From NCBI GenBank assembly GCA_964512635.1, contig CAZEJB010000018.1:1-64000 (forward strand): 64,000 bases of DNA, given 5' to 3'. This stretch comes from JADZFO01 sp964512635 (GTDB lineage Bacteria > 4484-113 > JAFGCY01). The notes under the pieces were generated by a model, which saw nothing but the letters and a program-made list of their open reading frames with translations, was not told the DNA's origin and did no database searches. The position numbers and the translations under genes were made by a program. The first letter of the stretch is position 1. Every line of letters starts with the position of its first letter. Below are positions 33,771 through 45,131 of this stretch, piece after piece.

Positions 33771-34793
33771 ATGAGGTCAGCAGCATTGCAGGAACTGGCA
33801 GGCGATGCGCCAGCAGCGCTGAAGCGTGAGAAATTTCCCGATTGGATCGCGCCGATGTTGTGCACGCTGACCGAAGAATACTTCTCCGACCCGCAGTGGA
33901 TCTTTGAGCGAAAGCTGGATGGCGTACGCGTGCTGGCTTACAAGCAGGGCCCCGAAGTGCGTCTCTACAGCCGCAACCGCATCCTGCAGAACAGCGCATA
34001 TCCGGAGGTGGTCGAGGCCGTGGGACGCCAGCCGGCAGATGATCTGATTCTGGATGGCGAGGTTGTGGCCTTCTCCGGCAAGCAGACCAGCTTTTCGTTG
34101 CTGCAGGGACGCCTGGGCCTGCAGGACCCGGACGCGGCGCGCGCCCGCGGCATCGATATCGACTACTACGTCTTTGACATACTGCATCTGGATGGATATT
34201 CACTGCGGGACCGGTCGCTGCTTGAGCGCAAAGCCGCGCTGAAACATCTGCTGGCCACCGACAGGACTGTGCGTTTTACCGAACACCGGCTGGAAAAGGG
34301 CGAGCGCTTTCTGGCGACGGCCTGCGAGTCAGGCTGGGAGGGGCTGATTGCCAAGCGGGCCTCGAGCAGCTATGAGCCCGGGCAGCGCAGCCGCGACTGG
34401 CTCAAGTTCAAGTGCAGCCAGGGCCAGGAATTTGTGATCGCGGGCTACACGGACCCCCAGGGCAGCCGCCAGGCCTTTGGCGCTCTGCTGTTGGGCTACT
34501 TCGACGATGAGGGCCAGTTGCACTACGCTGGCAAGGTTGGCACGGGTTTTGACGATCGCGAACTGGCCAAGCTTGGCGCCCGCTTTAAGCGTCTCGCCCG
34601 GATGAAGCAGCCCTTCAACACCTTGCCATTGGATGAACCCGACGCGCACTGGCTCAAACCGGAGCTCGTCGCGCAGATCGGCTTCACCGAGTGGACGCGC
34701 GACGGCAAGCTCCGTCACCCGCGTTTTCTGGGCCTGCGCACGGACAAGCCGGCCCGCCAGGTGGTCAAGGAGGTCCCGGCAAATGCGAGCTAA
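33771..34793 (+). CDS. ATP-dependent DNA ligase, LigD ligase module
   Basis: 340 residues. Adenylation motif I is ERKLDGVRV with the catalytic Lys; motif III/IIIa DLILDGEVVAF; motif IV WEGLIAKRASSSYEPG; motif V DWLKFKC. An OB domain follows (FVIAGYTDPQGSRQAFGALLLGYF), ending in the LigD-like FTEWTRDGKLRHPRFLGLR. Start set at ATG 33771, one base after the upstream stop, with AGGTGAG ahead; a longer frame to ATG 33633 overlaps the previous gene by 137 nt. Seals breaks in non-homologous end joining. Confidence 0.92.
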   Translation: MRSAALQELAGDAPAALKREKFPDWIAPMLCTLTEEYFSDPQWIFERKLDGVRVLAYKQGPEVRLYSRNRILQNSAYPEVVEAVGRQPADDLILDGEVVAFSGKQTSFSLLQGRLGLQDPDAARARGIDIDYYVFDILHLDGYSLRDRSLLERKAALKHLLATDRTVRFTEHRLEKGERFLATACESGWEGLIAKRASSSYEPGQRSRDWLKFKCSQGQEFVIAGYTDPQGSRQAFGALLLGYFDDEGQLHYAGKVGTGFDDRELAKLGARFKRLARMKQPFNTLPLDEPDAHWLKPELVAQIGFTEWTRDGKLRHPRFLGLRTDKPARQVVKEVPANAS

Positions 34794-35736
34794 AACAGCC
34801 AGTGCAGACAGCGGGGCAGGGGAGTCAGACAACCAGCGTCATGTTGGGCGGCATACTCTGGACGTTTCGAGCCTGGAGAAGCTGCTCTTTCCCGGCGAGA
34901 AGATCACTAAGCGCGACCTGCTGGACTACTACGAAGGCATCGCGCCGCTAATGCTGCCGCATCTCAAGGACCGGCCACTTTCACTGCAGCGTTACCCCGG
35001 CGGTATCGAGGGCCCGGGCTTTTTTCAGAAAGAAGTGCCGGATTACTTTCCCGACTTCATTACTACCGTAACAGTTGAAAAGGATGATGGAACTGTCGAA
35101 GAGGCGGTCTGTAACAACGCTGAAACCCTGGTCTATCTAGCCAACCAGAACACCATCGTCTTTCACCGCTGGATGAGCCGGCGGGACAAGCTGATTCAGC
35201 CGGACATCCTGACCCTGGACTTTGACCCCAACGCCGGCGCTGACTTCAAGATGGTGCTGGCTGGCGTAGCCGCCGCGCGTGATCGACTGGAAGGTCTCGG
35301 CCTGCGGGGCTTTCCTCTGCTGACCGGCAGTCGTGGAGTTCATATAATCGTGCCGATCAAGCGTAGGCCGGACTTTAAGACGGTCGCAGCCTGGATGCAC
35401 ACCCTGGCGGACCAATTGGCGGACGCGCATCCCAGGATCCTCACCACCGAATTCCATAAGGCCAAGCGTGGCGACCGAGTTTTCGTCGACTGGCTGCGCA
35501 ACCAGTATGCCCAGACCGCCGTGACGCCTTACAGTGTGCGCGCCAGGCCGGGTGCCCCAGTCGCTGCGCCAGTGACTTGGGAAGAGCTGGGCGCACGCAG
35601 CGCGCGCCCGGAGCGCTTCAGCATCAGGTCGCTGAAAGAGCTGCTTAGGCGTGGAGATGTCTGGGAGGATTATAAGCAGTTCGCGCGTCCTTTGCCGCCG
35701 ATCAGCAAACTAGGCAGCGCCCGCACTGTTAGTTAG
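34783..35736 (+). CDS. LigD polymerase/primase module
   Basis: 317 residues from ATG 34783 with AAGGAGG 9 nt upstream, overlapping the ligase stop by 11 nt. Archaeo-eukaryotic primase-type polymerase: LEKLLFPGEKITKRDLLDYY and RPLSLQRYPGGIEGPGFFQK at the N-terminus, catalytic Asp pair in TLDFDPNAGADF, and GSRGVHIIVPI with the nucleotide-binding His. It ends VWEDYKQFARPL. Adds a few NTPs to ends before ligation. The order phosphoesterase-ligase-polymerase as three separate cistrons replaces the usual single LigD chain. Confidence 0.92.
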   Translation: MRAKTASADSGAGESDNQRHVGRHTLDVSSLEKLLFPGEKITKRDLLDYYEGIAPLMLPHLKDRPLSLQRYPGGIEGPGFFQKEVPDYFPDFITTVTVEKDDGTVEEAVCNNAETLVYLANQNTIVFHRWMSRRDKLIQPDILTLDFDPNAGADFKMVLAGVAAARDRLEGLGLRGFPLLTGSRGVHIIVPIKRRPDFKTVAAWMHTLADQLADAHPRILTTEFHKAKRGDRVFVDWLRNQYAQTAVTPYSVRARPGAPVAAPVTWEELGARSARPERFSIRSLKELLRRGDVWEDYKQFARPLPPISKLGSARTVS

Positions 35737-36164
35737 TAAGTTTTGCAACCTGTAGAACCGCGTATACCAGCTTTGGCGGCAGATTGCGTAAGCGTTTGGT
35801 GGGAATAAAGAAAGCCATAAACTGGCGGTCCTTCATCATGGCGGCTCAACCCTGCGAACCACTAAGCCTTGCGCACGCAAAAACAACATGTGCGTAAAGG
35901 GGGTTAAAGGGAGGGGAGGGTGTGATGGCGGAAGAAAGCAAACAGGTACTGCGTTTGGTGGAACGAGAGGCAACGTTTGTATCTCGTAGCGAATACAAAA
36001 CCTCTCCTTCCGGTAATCCCGGCGCTTGTGCTTCTGCATGCTTCGCATACAGGCGTCCACCGGACTGCGCCGTCCAGCCAGACGGCAGCACCCTAGTTCC
36101 CCATTTCAGCGGCTCACCTGGCAGCGGCAATTGCCTTTACCAGCGGGGGCAGGGTAAGAAAGAA
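35737..36164 (-). other. 3' trailer of the 23S transcript, no 5S recognised
   Basis: 428 bases between the ligD polymerase gene and the 23S 3' end. On the minus strand they hold two compact hairpins (near 36015-36060 and 36070-36100) and a segment (35949-35986) complementary to the 23S leader. The 5S hallmark loop (CCGAAC...GGAAG) is absent on both strands. Short ORFs here have no support. No tRNA found. Confidence 0.6.
35949..35986. repeat. Outer 23S processing-stem half, trailer side
   Basis: Plus-strand CTGCGTTTGGTGGAA (35949-35963), AGGCAACG (35968-35975) and TTTGTATCTCG (35976-35986) are the reverse complements of 39311-39325, 39234-39241 and 39218-39228 respectively. The order is preserved, so they pair across the 23S precursor. 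Confidence 0.8.
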
Positions 36165-36174
36165 GAGGTGAAAT

Positions 36175-36182
<8 letters not shown>
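36165..36182. repeat. Inner 23S processing-stem half, 3' side
   Basis: 18 bases perfectly complementary to 39105-39122. Together they close the 23S rRNA and overlap its mature ends. Confidence 0.9.
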
Positions 36183-39104
<2,922 letters not shown>

Positions 39105-39112
<8 letters not shown>

Positions 39113-39122
39113 ATTTCACCTC
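39105..39122. repeat. Inner 23S processing-stem half, 5' side
   Basis: Perfect 18-nt complement of 36165-36182. Confidence 0.9.
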
Positions 39123-39217
39123 GTTCTCGACACCTTTGGTTGCGGGAACCCCGCTCGGAAAGTGCCGCTCCAGTAGGAGCGGGAGATGAAATTGATACAT
39201 ATAGAGCGATATTGCTG

Positions 39218-39325
39218 CGAGATACAAATCTCTCGTTGCCTAGTCACGACGCGACGTAAGGACGCCGCGCCATCTAACGCGGTGCATCTTGAGGGTATGC
39301 ACCGCGCCCATTCCACCAAACGCAG
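39218..39325. repeat. Outer 23S processing-stem half, leader side
   Basis: Contains 39218-39228, 39234-39241 and 39311-39325, which pair with 35949-35986. Between the second and third blocks is a separate local hairpin (about 39250-39310, with CGCGGTGCAT / ATGCACCGCG). Confidence 0.75.
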
Positions 39326-39409
39326 TTTTCAATGTACCTGTTGCGGGGCCCTGTAAGGAGCCCGGCGCCCGCGCTGCTTCCGGCGAACCGTCCGCGGCGG
39401 GGGATGGGA

Positions 39410-39437
39410 ATTCTACCACCGTCAGGATAGAAGTCAA
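39410..39437 (-). promoter_or_regulatory. Promoter of the stand-alone 23S gene
   Basis: Minus strand TTGACT (39432-39437), 16-nt spacer, TAGAAT (39410-39415). Transcription would begin near 39403, giving a leader of about 290 nt that contains the processing-stem halves. The upstream flank is AT-rich. Confidence 0.65.
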
Positions 39438-39666
39438 TACTTCTGGTGATAAAAGCTCAGAATTCTCCCCAGTCAACCCTCTCAGTACCGAAAATCAGGG
39501 CCTCACGACCTTTGCCGGGTGGGCAGAGGCGTTAAGCTCTCGCCTTTCGCAACGCTGGATAGACCATCCGAGGCCCGGTATCTCGAGTCATGAACCTTAC
39601 ATTCACGCCGCCACCGCTTCGTCTGCGGCAGGGATTAGAATTCAGAGTTCTTTGAGGAGCATTGAA

Positions 39667-41577
39667 ATGTCCAGAACTCTGGTCTCGACGGCCGTGGTGA
39701 TCACGTCTCTGTTGTTCGCTTTTGGATGCTCCGGTGCGGCGAGAGTTAGTTCAATCGCAAACCAAGTGACGCCTCCACAGTCTTTTCTCGCTGCTCTTCC
39801 AGGGTTGGATGGCCTGAAGATTCCGCGCCACACTTCAGCCTCCAGCAGAACCTGGCGGGTGAGCGGAAGCGACTATCTTCCGGGATTCGCCAGCGCCAAG
39901 GTAAGTCCCGAGGGCAGCTCTGCAGTCTTTGACCCCTTGTCAGTGGGCGGCAACGCGGGTCTGAATGGTGCGGCCTATGCAATCTACAACGTTGATGCTA
40001 CCGGCTACAGCCGCGACCAGGTTGTTACCTACGGTACAGACGATTCAGCATCTTCAGCCCAGCAAATGTGGCTCGCTGCGGCTGACTGGACGCAGGGCCG
40101 CTGGATCTGGCGTCCTTTTGAGGAAGATGGGAGCAGCAGTTTCGACTTTGCGGGGCTGATCAGGGACAACCAGGTAACACTGGCCGTGCTGTGCATTGGG
40201 GTTGACCAGCGGCAACTTGATTACCTTCAGCTTGGAACGCGAGACAGCTGGACGCACAGCTTTGGAGGCGCTGGGCTGGATGAGTCTGGCGCGGTGGTGA
40301 TCGGTGAAGATGACAATGTCTACGTGTGTGGGTTCAGCGAGAGCTTCAGCACCTGGCCCGCTTGTCTTGTGGTCAAGTACACACGGCTGGGTGAGTTTCA
40401 GTGGGCTCGGCTGGTGGCACTGCCAGACGAGGGACTGGCTGCCGGTACCGACTCGCAGTATTACGGCTTCAGCCCATGTGGCGGCGACGGAATTGCTGCA
40501 GCGGCTTGCGTCGACACAAATCCGGCCGCAGCGGATGGGGTCTATGAGGACGCGTTGCTCTTCCGGCTCAGTGCCAGCGGCGTCCTGCTGTGGCAGAAGC
40601 GCTGGGCCGTGGATGGACAATGTACTTCGCCGCGCATTGCAGGCTTCAGCAATGGCTCGGTATCTCTGTTCGTTGAAGACAATTCCGAGTTTCTCAACAG
40701 CACGAACGAAGCCTGGGAGACAGTTCACCTGCACCTCGGAAGCGATGGCAGCGTAGTTCAGAATTCAGCCTTGCGCGCCGGAGATCCGCCAACACGCATA
40801 AACACAGTCGACGCCAGGTTGTTCCGTACCTCGGTGTCAGATGTATACAGCCTGTACAACGATGGCTCCGTTGGCGGCACTAATAACTATGGCGGCTTAA
40901 GAATCAACGCCGATGGCAGTCTGGGCGCCTATCCACTCGAGCAGCCTGGCGTGCCAACCGGGAGCAGTGATTACCTCCAGGTGCGAAACCACATACAGGC
41001 AGGGATAAGTTCCGGCATCTTCAGCGAGAGAATCGGCAGTCCAGCGGGTCAGACGCAGCAGCGTGTCTGGGGGCGTGTTTTCTGGTCAACAGGCTGCGAG
41101 CGTTGCTATAACAGCGCCTGTTCTGACGCGGGTTGCCTCGCATTTTGCGCGGGCAGCGAGGATGGACTGGGACTGATGCGGCCCATTTTGGTGGCCTACA
41201 ACCTGGAAAGCGGCGAGTATGTTTCAAGCTGGGTCTACGACAGTCCAGGGGGCGCGACGGGTATTGACATCGATAGCTATGGCAATGTCTATGCCGCCAT
41301 CGCAGCGCCCGGCAACCTCTTTGGCGATCAGATCACAGTGAGTGGAAGTCCGGCTATCTGGACGCCTTTGACTGCTGAACAGGTAACCAACAATGAGGGC
41401 CAGCTGGTGTCCCTGGGAAACGGAGTTGATCAGAACGCAAGTCAGGCAGCTTATGCCGGCGCAGTCACCCCTGGCACTGCAGTACTTACCATCCCGGACG
41501 GAGCGGTGCAGGATGCAGATGCCGGCGGCGGAGACTTTCTTGTTTCCAAGCGCGATGTGACCAGTTTCTGGCAGTAA
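39667..41577 (+). CDS. Lipoprotein with beta-propeller (SBBP-like) repeats, paralogue 1
   Basis: 636 residues from ATG 39667, GAGGAG upstream. Signal peptide ends in the lipobox FAFGC. Residues ~60-190 hold a module with SDYLPGFASAKV, YAIYNVDATGYSRDQ, LAAADWTQGRWIWRPFEE. From ~residue 195 repeats of the type SFGGAGLDESGAVVIGEDDN-VYVCGFSES and a FQWARLVALPDEG block occur, as in SBBP/delta-60-type seven-bladed propellers. It ends with DFLVSKRDVTSFW. Shares this plan with the next gene. Surface-exposed binding or adhesion protein is likely; ligand unknown. The long intergenic region upstream (39440-39666) holds no other gene. Confidence 0.78.
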   Translation: MSRTLVSTAVVITSLLFAFGCSGAARVSSIANQVTPPQSFLAALPGLDGLKIPRHTSASSRTWRVSGSDYLPGFASAKVSPEGSSAVFDPLSVGGNAGLNGAAYAIYNVDATGYSRDQVVTYGTDDSASSAQQMWLAAADWTQGRWIWRPFEEDGSSSFDFAGLIRDNQVTLAVLCIGVDQRQLDYLQLGTRDSWTHSFGGAGLDESGAVVIGEDDNVYVCGFSESFSTWPACLVVKYTRLGEFQWARLVALPDEGLAAGTDSQYYGFSPCGGDGIAAAACVDTNPAAADGVYEDALLFRLSASGVLLWQKRWAVDGQCTSPRIAGFSNGSVSLFVEDNSEFLNSTNEAWETVHLHLGSDGSVVQNSALRAGDPPTRINTVDARLFRTSVSDVYSLYNDGSVGGTNNYGGLRINADGSLGAYPLEQPGVPTGSSDYLQVRNHIQAGISSGIFSERIGSPAGQTQQRVWGRVFWSTGCERCYNSACSDAGCLAFCAGSEDGLGLMRPILVAYNLESGEYVSSWVYDSPGGATGIDIDSYGNVYAAIAAPGNLFGDQITVSGSPAIWTPLTAEQVTNNEGQLVSLGNGVDQNASQAAYAGAVTPGTAVLTIPDGAVQDADAGGGDFLVSKRDVTSFWQ

Positions 41578-41673
41578 TAGGCCCCCACCGCCGTAGAGCA
41601 CTTAGTGCCGTTTGAGCCCTAACCTCGCCGTAAGGCAGTGGTTTACCTTTCACACGTCTGCAATTGCCAGGCA

Positions 41674-41679
41674 TATAAT
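41674..41679 (+). promoter_or_regulatory. -10 box TATAAT of lipoprotein paralogue 2
   Basis: TATAAT 28 nt before ATG 41708; the short leader includes GGAG. No strong -35. Confidence 0.45.
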
Positions 41680-41707
41680 CGCGGCCTCGAACTTGCCCCC
41701 TGGAGAG

Positions 41708-43546
41708 ATGATGCGTAACCTGCACCTGATGCCCGCCGCCGTGTCCATCCTGTTGATCGCTTTCATGGCTGCTTGTGCCGGACAGCCCGCTGTGCGCGGT
41801 CTGAGCTCAAAGCCGGGTCCGGATCAGCTGCCTGCAGTCGGCGCGCCAAAGGTAGCTCTTCCTCGTCCCAGCACTGTCAAACTAGGAACTTTCGTGCCAG
41901 ACGGTTTTGTTCGTCGCGGCGCCGACTATCTGCCTGGGCAGTCCTCCAATGTGCTGGCCGGCCCAGGGGCTACAGCTGTCTTCAACCCGGATTTCCCCGA
42001 TCAGCCGCAACCTGACAGCGAGTTTGCCTGGGCCCTCTATTCCTTTAACAGCTCGGGCTTTGACCGGGAGCAGGCAATCCGCTACAAGCTGCAGCGTCCT
42101 CTCCCGGCAGGCAGCCGCACTTACATTGGCGCGGCTAACTGGGCCACGGACCGGTGGGACTGGTTTATTTTGAATGGCAGCGGGAAGTTGCCACTGGTCT
42201 TCGCGCCATATGAAGACGGCAGTCAGCAGATGCTGCTGGCTTTCGTGGCTGTGGGTGAATCTCCGACCCAGTTGACAGCGCTTAAGCTCGGCGCAGTCGG
42301 CACCTGGGTGCGCAGCGTCGGCGGCCCCGAGGACGATGACATTGGCTTCGTCGGTGTAACGGCCGGCAGCAATGATGTCTATGCCGGTGGCGCCAGCTAC
42401 AGCTTCAATGGTGGACAGCCGGCTGCCCTGGCCTGCAAGTTTGATGAGGATGGTGAGCTGCTGTGGACCCGTGTGATTGCGCGGCCGGACGAAGCAATGT
42501 ATCTGCGTGACTGGGCCATGACGCCGTCCGGCAACCTTGTGGGCCTGGCGGAGTACCGATCGCCAAATGAACTGAACCCCGATACGGACGATCAGAACCC
42601 GCTGGTATTCATGCTTGATTCCGATGGTGCACTGCGCTGGTCGCGGCGCCTTGCGCTGCTCGGCTTCAACTATGGCGGAAGTCTGGTCGCCACCGACCGG
42701 ATAGTCTTTACTGGTGTCCTGGATGGCGCTGAAAACGGTTTGGTCGATGATGACCTGCTGGTGGTGAGCCTGGATCTGGACGGCGAACTGATAGGGGCTA
42801 CGCGCGTTGATAATGGCGGCGAAAACGGCAGTACCAGCCTGGTTGCGGCTGAGGGAGGCACTGCGGTATACGTCGAATTGCGCGGAGTGAACGGGCTGGC
42901 TGAATCGCGGGTTTCGCGGTGTCTGCTGCAGCCCGATGGCGGCCTTGGCGATCCGGAGGCGCTGCCCGTCCTGGACTCAATGAGCGCCGGATTGGAACAG
43001 TCCGGTGAAGATACTGAACCACGGATAGACATGGGCTTCAGTGGTGACCCCGGAGCGCATTGGCTGGACAGCACAGGTGCAGTCAAATGGGCCCGGAAAC
43101 TGGACTTCGGCTTCGGCGGCAACGCCTGGAACAGTCAGCTAGCCGGTGACGATCTTCTGTATCTGGTGGGCCGCAGCACCGCCGTGTCCGGAGAAGCGGC
43201 CTTCCTGGCCAGTTTTGACGGTTTCGGAACCCTGGGACGGTGCTTCGTCTGGAGTGGAGGCGGCGAGTGCTACACGCTCGATACGGACAACTTTGGCAAT
43301 GTCTATTGCGGCATTACTGGCGTGGATGACGCCAGGGGCGAATGGATCACGCACAATGTGACCAGCAGTGATTACACGCCAGAGCTTGAAGCTGATGTGC
43401 TGGTGTCATTGACCTTCAGCAGTTTTGACGCACCACTTGAAGACCTGGCACTCTCTTCCAGTGACGGCGCCGGCGTGCTGGTGCTGGACACTGGCGGCGG
43501 CGGCAGTGACATGCTGGTGGTCAAGCGCGATGTGCTGGATTTCTAG
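41708..43546 (+). CDS. Lipoprotein with beta-propeller (SBBP-like) repeats, paralogue 2
   Basis: 612 residues from ATG 41708 (ATG 41711 also possible), GGAG upstream. Lipobox AFMAAC. Same architecture as the gene at 39667: GADYLPGQSSNV, WALYSFNSSGFDREQ, IGAANWATDRWDWF, then SVGGPEDDDIGFVGVTAGSN-type blades, a NFGNVYCGI blade and the C-terminus DMLVVKRDVLDF. The two genes are a tandem duplication that has diverged strongly. Asp/Gly-rich loops may bind calcium. Exported and membrane anchored. Confidence 0.78.
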   Translation: MMRNLHLMPAAVSILLIAFMAACAGQPAVRGLSSKPGPDQLPAVGAPKVALPRPSTVKLGTFVPDGFVRRGADYLPGQSSNVLAGPGATAVFNPDFPDQPQPDSEFAWALYSFNSSGFDREQAIRYKLQRPLPAGSRTYIGAANWATDRWDWFILNGSGKLPLVFAPYEDGSQQMLLAFVAVGESPTQLTALKLGAVGTWVRSVGGPEDDDIGFVGVTAGSNDVYAGGASYSFNGGQPAALACKFDEDGELLWTRVIARPDEAMYLRDWAMTPSGNLVGLAEYRSPNELNPDTDDQNPLVFMLDSDGALRWSRRLALLGFNYGGSLVATDRIVFTGVLDGAENGLVDDDLLVVSLDLDGELIGATRVDNGGENGSTSLVAAEGGTAVYVELRGVNGLAESRVSRCLLQPDGGLGDPEALPVLDSMSAGLEQSGEDTEPRIDMGFSGDPGAHWLDSTGAVKWARKLDFGFGGNAWNSQLAGDDLLYLVGRSTAVSGEAAFLASFDGFGTLGRCFVWSGGGECYTLDTDNFGNVYCGITGVDDARGEWITHNVTSSDYTPELEADVLVSLTFSSFDAPLEDLALSSSDGAGVLVLDTGGGGSDMLVVKRDVLDF

Positions 43547-43619
43547 ATCGGTAGACCGGTGCAGGTGAACTCCTGGTCTAACAGCTCCACATTGTTGCCA
43601 GCGGAGAATTTCCACGACG

Positions 43620-45047
43620 CTACAACTCGAAGTGATCGATGTGCATCGCGGCCTTGACCCGCGCCAGAGTCTTCTGGCCTTCCTCATTGGCACGGCGAGT
43701 GCCCAGCTTGAGGATGTCAATCACCTCGTCCGGGCGCGCCTCCCAGTAGGCCCGGCGTTCGCGCATCGGCGTTAGCAGCGCTTCCAGCTTGGCGTGCAGG
43801 TTCTTCTTACAGTCGACGCAGCCAATACCGGCGGTGCCGCACAGCACCGCAGTCTCCTCAACGCTGGGGACATCCAGCCCGGCCTCGGCAATAACCTGCT
43901 CCTTCTCGGCGTTGAAGACCTTGTGCCAGGAGAAGACATTGCAGACCTCGGGCCGGCCTGGGTCGGTGCGGCGCACGCGCTGAGGGTCCGTTACCGCCGC
44001 GCGCAGCTGGTTCCAGACCGTCTCGGTGCTGTCGCTGAGGTAAATCGCGTTGCCCAGGCTCTTGCCCATCTTCAGGCTGCCGTCGAGACCGCGCAGAAGC
44101 TCAGTCGTGCCCAGCAGGGCCTGCGGCTCGACCAGCACGGGATCGACCAGCTCACCGGCTTCGTCTTTCACGCCATACTGCGCGTTGAAGCGGTGCACTA
44201 CCTCTCTGCAAAGCTCAATCAGCGGAACTTGATCCGGGCCGACCGGCACCAGATGCCCGCCGACGAAGGTGATGTCAGCGGCCTGCGATATCGGGTAACC
44301 CAGAAAGCCGTAGGACATGGATGAGAAACCGGCCTTGCGCTTCATGCGGATCAGCTCATCGCGAACCTCACGCCGCAGCATGGCACTATCCCTGAAGCTC
44401 TGCAGGTCGTACTCACTGTCGGACTTTTCCAGTTCCTGTTGGACGGAAACGTTTCCATTCTGGCTTACCGCCTGGATTGCCGCCCAAGCTGTCGGGGCCG
44501 TCACCTCGCCAATCTCTGTGAACTCCTCTGCAAGCATCCCAGCCAGCGCTTCCAACTCGCCGGTGAATCCATCCGGCACCGGCTCGGCGTTGGCATCCTC
44601 ATCGATGCTGTAGCCATACTGCTGGGCCTCCGCCTTTGTCGTCGGGTTGTCAATCAGGCTGCGGACCGGTACCAGCAGGCCATAAAACACCGTCAGTTCA
44701 GCGATGCTGGGCACCATGCTCTGGATGACCAGCGTCGACTTCTTGGGGTCGATGCCGGCCGCCAGGTAGTCCAGGGCCACATCCATCACGCTGGGCTTGA
44801 TCATCTCCGGGCGGTCATAGTGGGTCGTCAGGGCCTGTACATCCGCCATCAGAATGAAAGTGTCATAGCTCTCCTGCAGGCGCACACGGTTCTTCAGGCT
44901 GCCGATGTAGTGCCCAAGGTGCAGCTTTCCGGTGGTGCGGTCGCCGGTCAGGATGCGCCGCCGGCTGCCGTCAGGCAGGATCGGGCTCAGGTCTTCCTCG
45001 CGGGCCACAGCCCCGGATTCATGCTTGCTCTTTGTCGGCTGGGTCAT
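43620..45047 (-). CDS. trpS: Tryptophanyl-tRNA synthetase with internal insertion
   Basis: 475 residues from ATG 45047, against ~330 for usual bacterial TrpRS. Class I motifs are present: HLGHYIGSLKN (HIGH-type) and GSLKMGKSLGN (KMSKS-type). Tryptophan-pocket region MADVQALTTHYDRPEMIK is intact. About 100 extra residues, acidic and helical (YSIDEDANAEPVPDGFTGEL ... SEYDLQSFRDSAMLRREVRD), lie between LIDNPTTKAEA and YGFLGYPISQAADI. The longer frame to 45245 overlaps dnaX and was not used. Divergent from dnaX; TACAAT lies 9 nt before the ATG. Confidence 0.9.
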   Translation of the reverse strand: MTQPTKSKHESGAVAREEDLSPILPDGSRRRILTGDRTTGKLHLGHYIGSLKNRVRLQESYDTFILMADVQALTTHYDRPEMIKPSVMDVALDYLAAGIDPKKSTLVIQSMVPSIAELTVFYGLLVPVRSLIDNPTTKAEAQQYGYSIDEDANAEPVPDGFTGELEALAGMLAEEFTEIGEVTAPTAWAAIQAVSQNGNVSVQQELEKSDSEYDLQSFRDSAMLRREVRDELIRMKRKAGFSSMSYGFLGYPISQAADITFVGGHLVPVGPDQVPLIELCREVVHRFNAQYGVKDEAGELVDPVLVEPQALLGTTELLRGLDGSLKMGKSLGNAIYLSDSTETVWNQLRAAVTDPQRVRRTDPGRPEVCNVFSWHKVFNAEKEQVIAEAGLDVPSVEETAVLCGTAGIGCVDCKKNLHAKLEALLTPMRERRAYWEARPDEVIDILKLGTRRANEEGQKTLARVKAAMHIDHFEL

Positions 45048-45131
45048 GGGACTGGGATTGTAACCGAGTAAGGGGCATGCTGGTGCGAACCACGGGCCGC
45101 TGCAGCTGCACCGCGCTAAACTACTTGACCC

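Noticed and set aside
35846..36130. Short ORFs downstream of the 23S on the minus strand
   Set aside because: They lie in the rRNA trailer, between stem halves, with no ribosome site. Such ORFs next to rRNA are common artefacts.
36010..36130. Possible 5S rRNA after the 23S
   Set aside because: The length fits, and hairpins are present, but the conserved 5S loop sequences are absent, so I do not call it.
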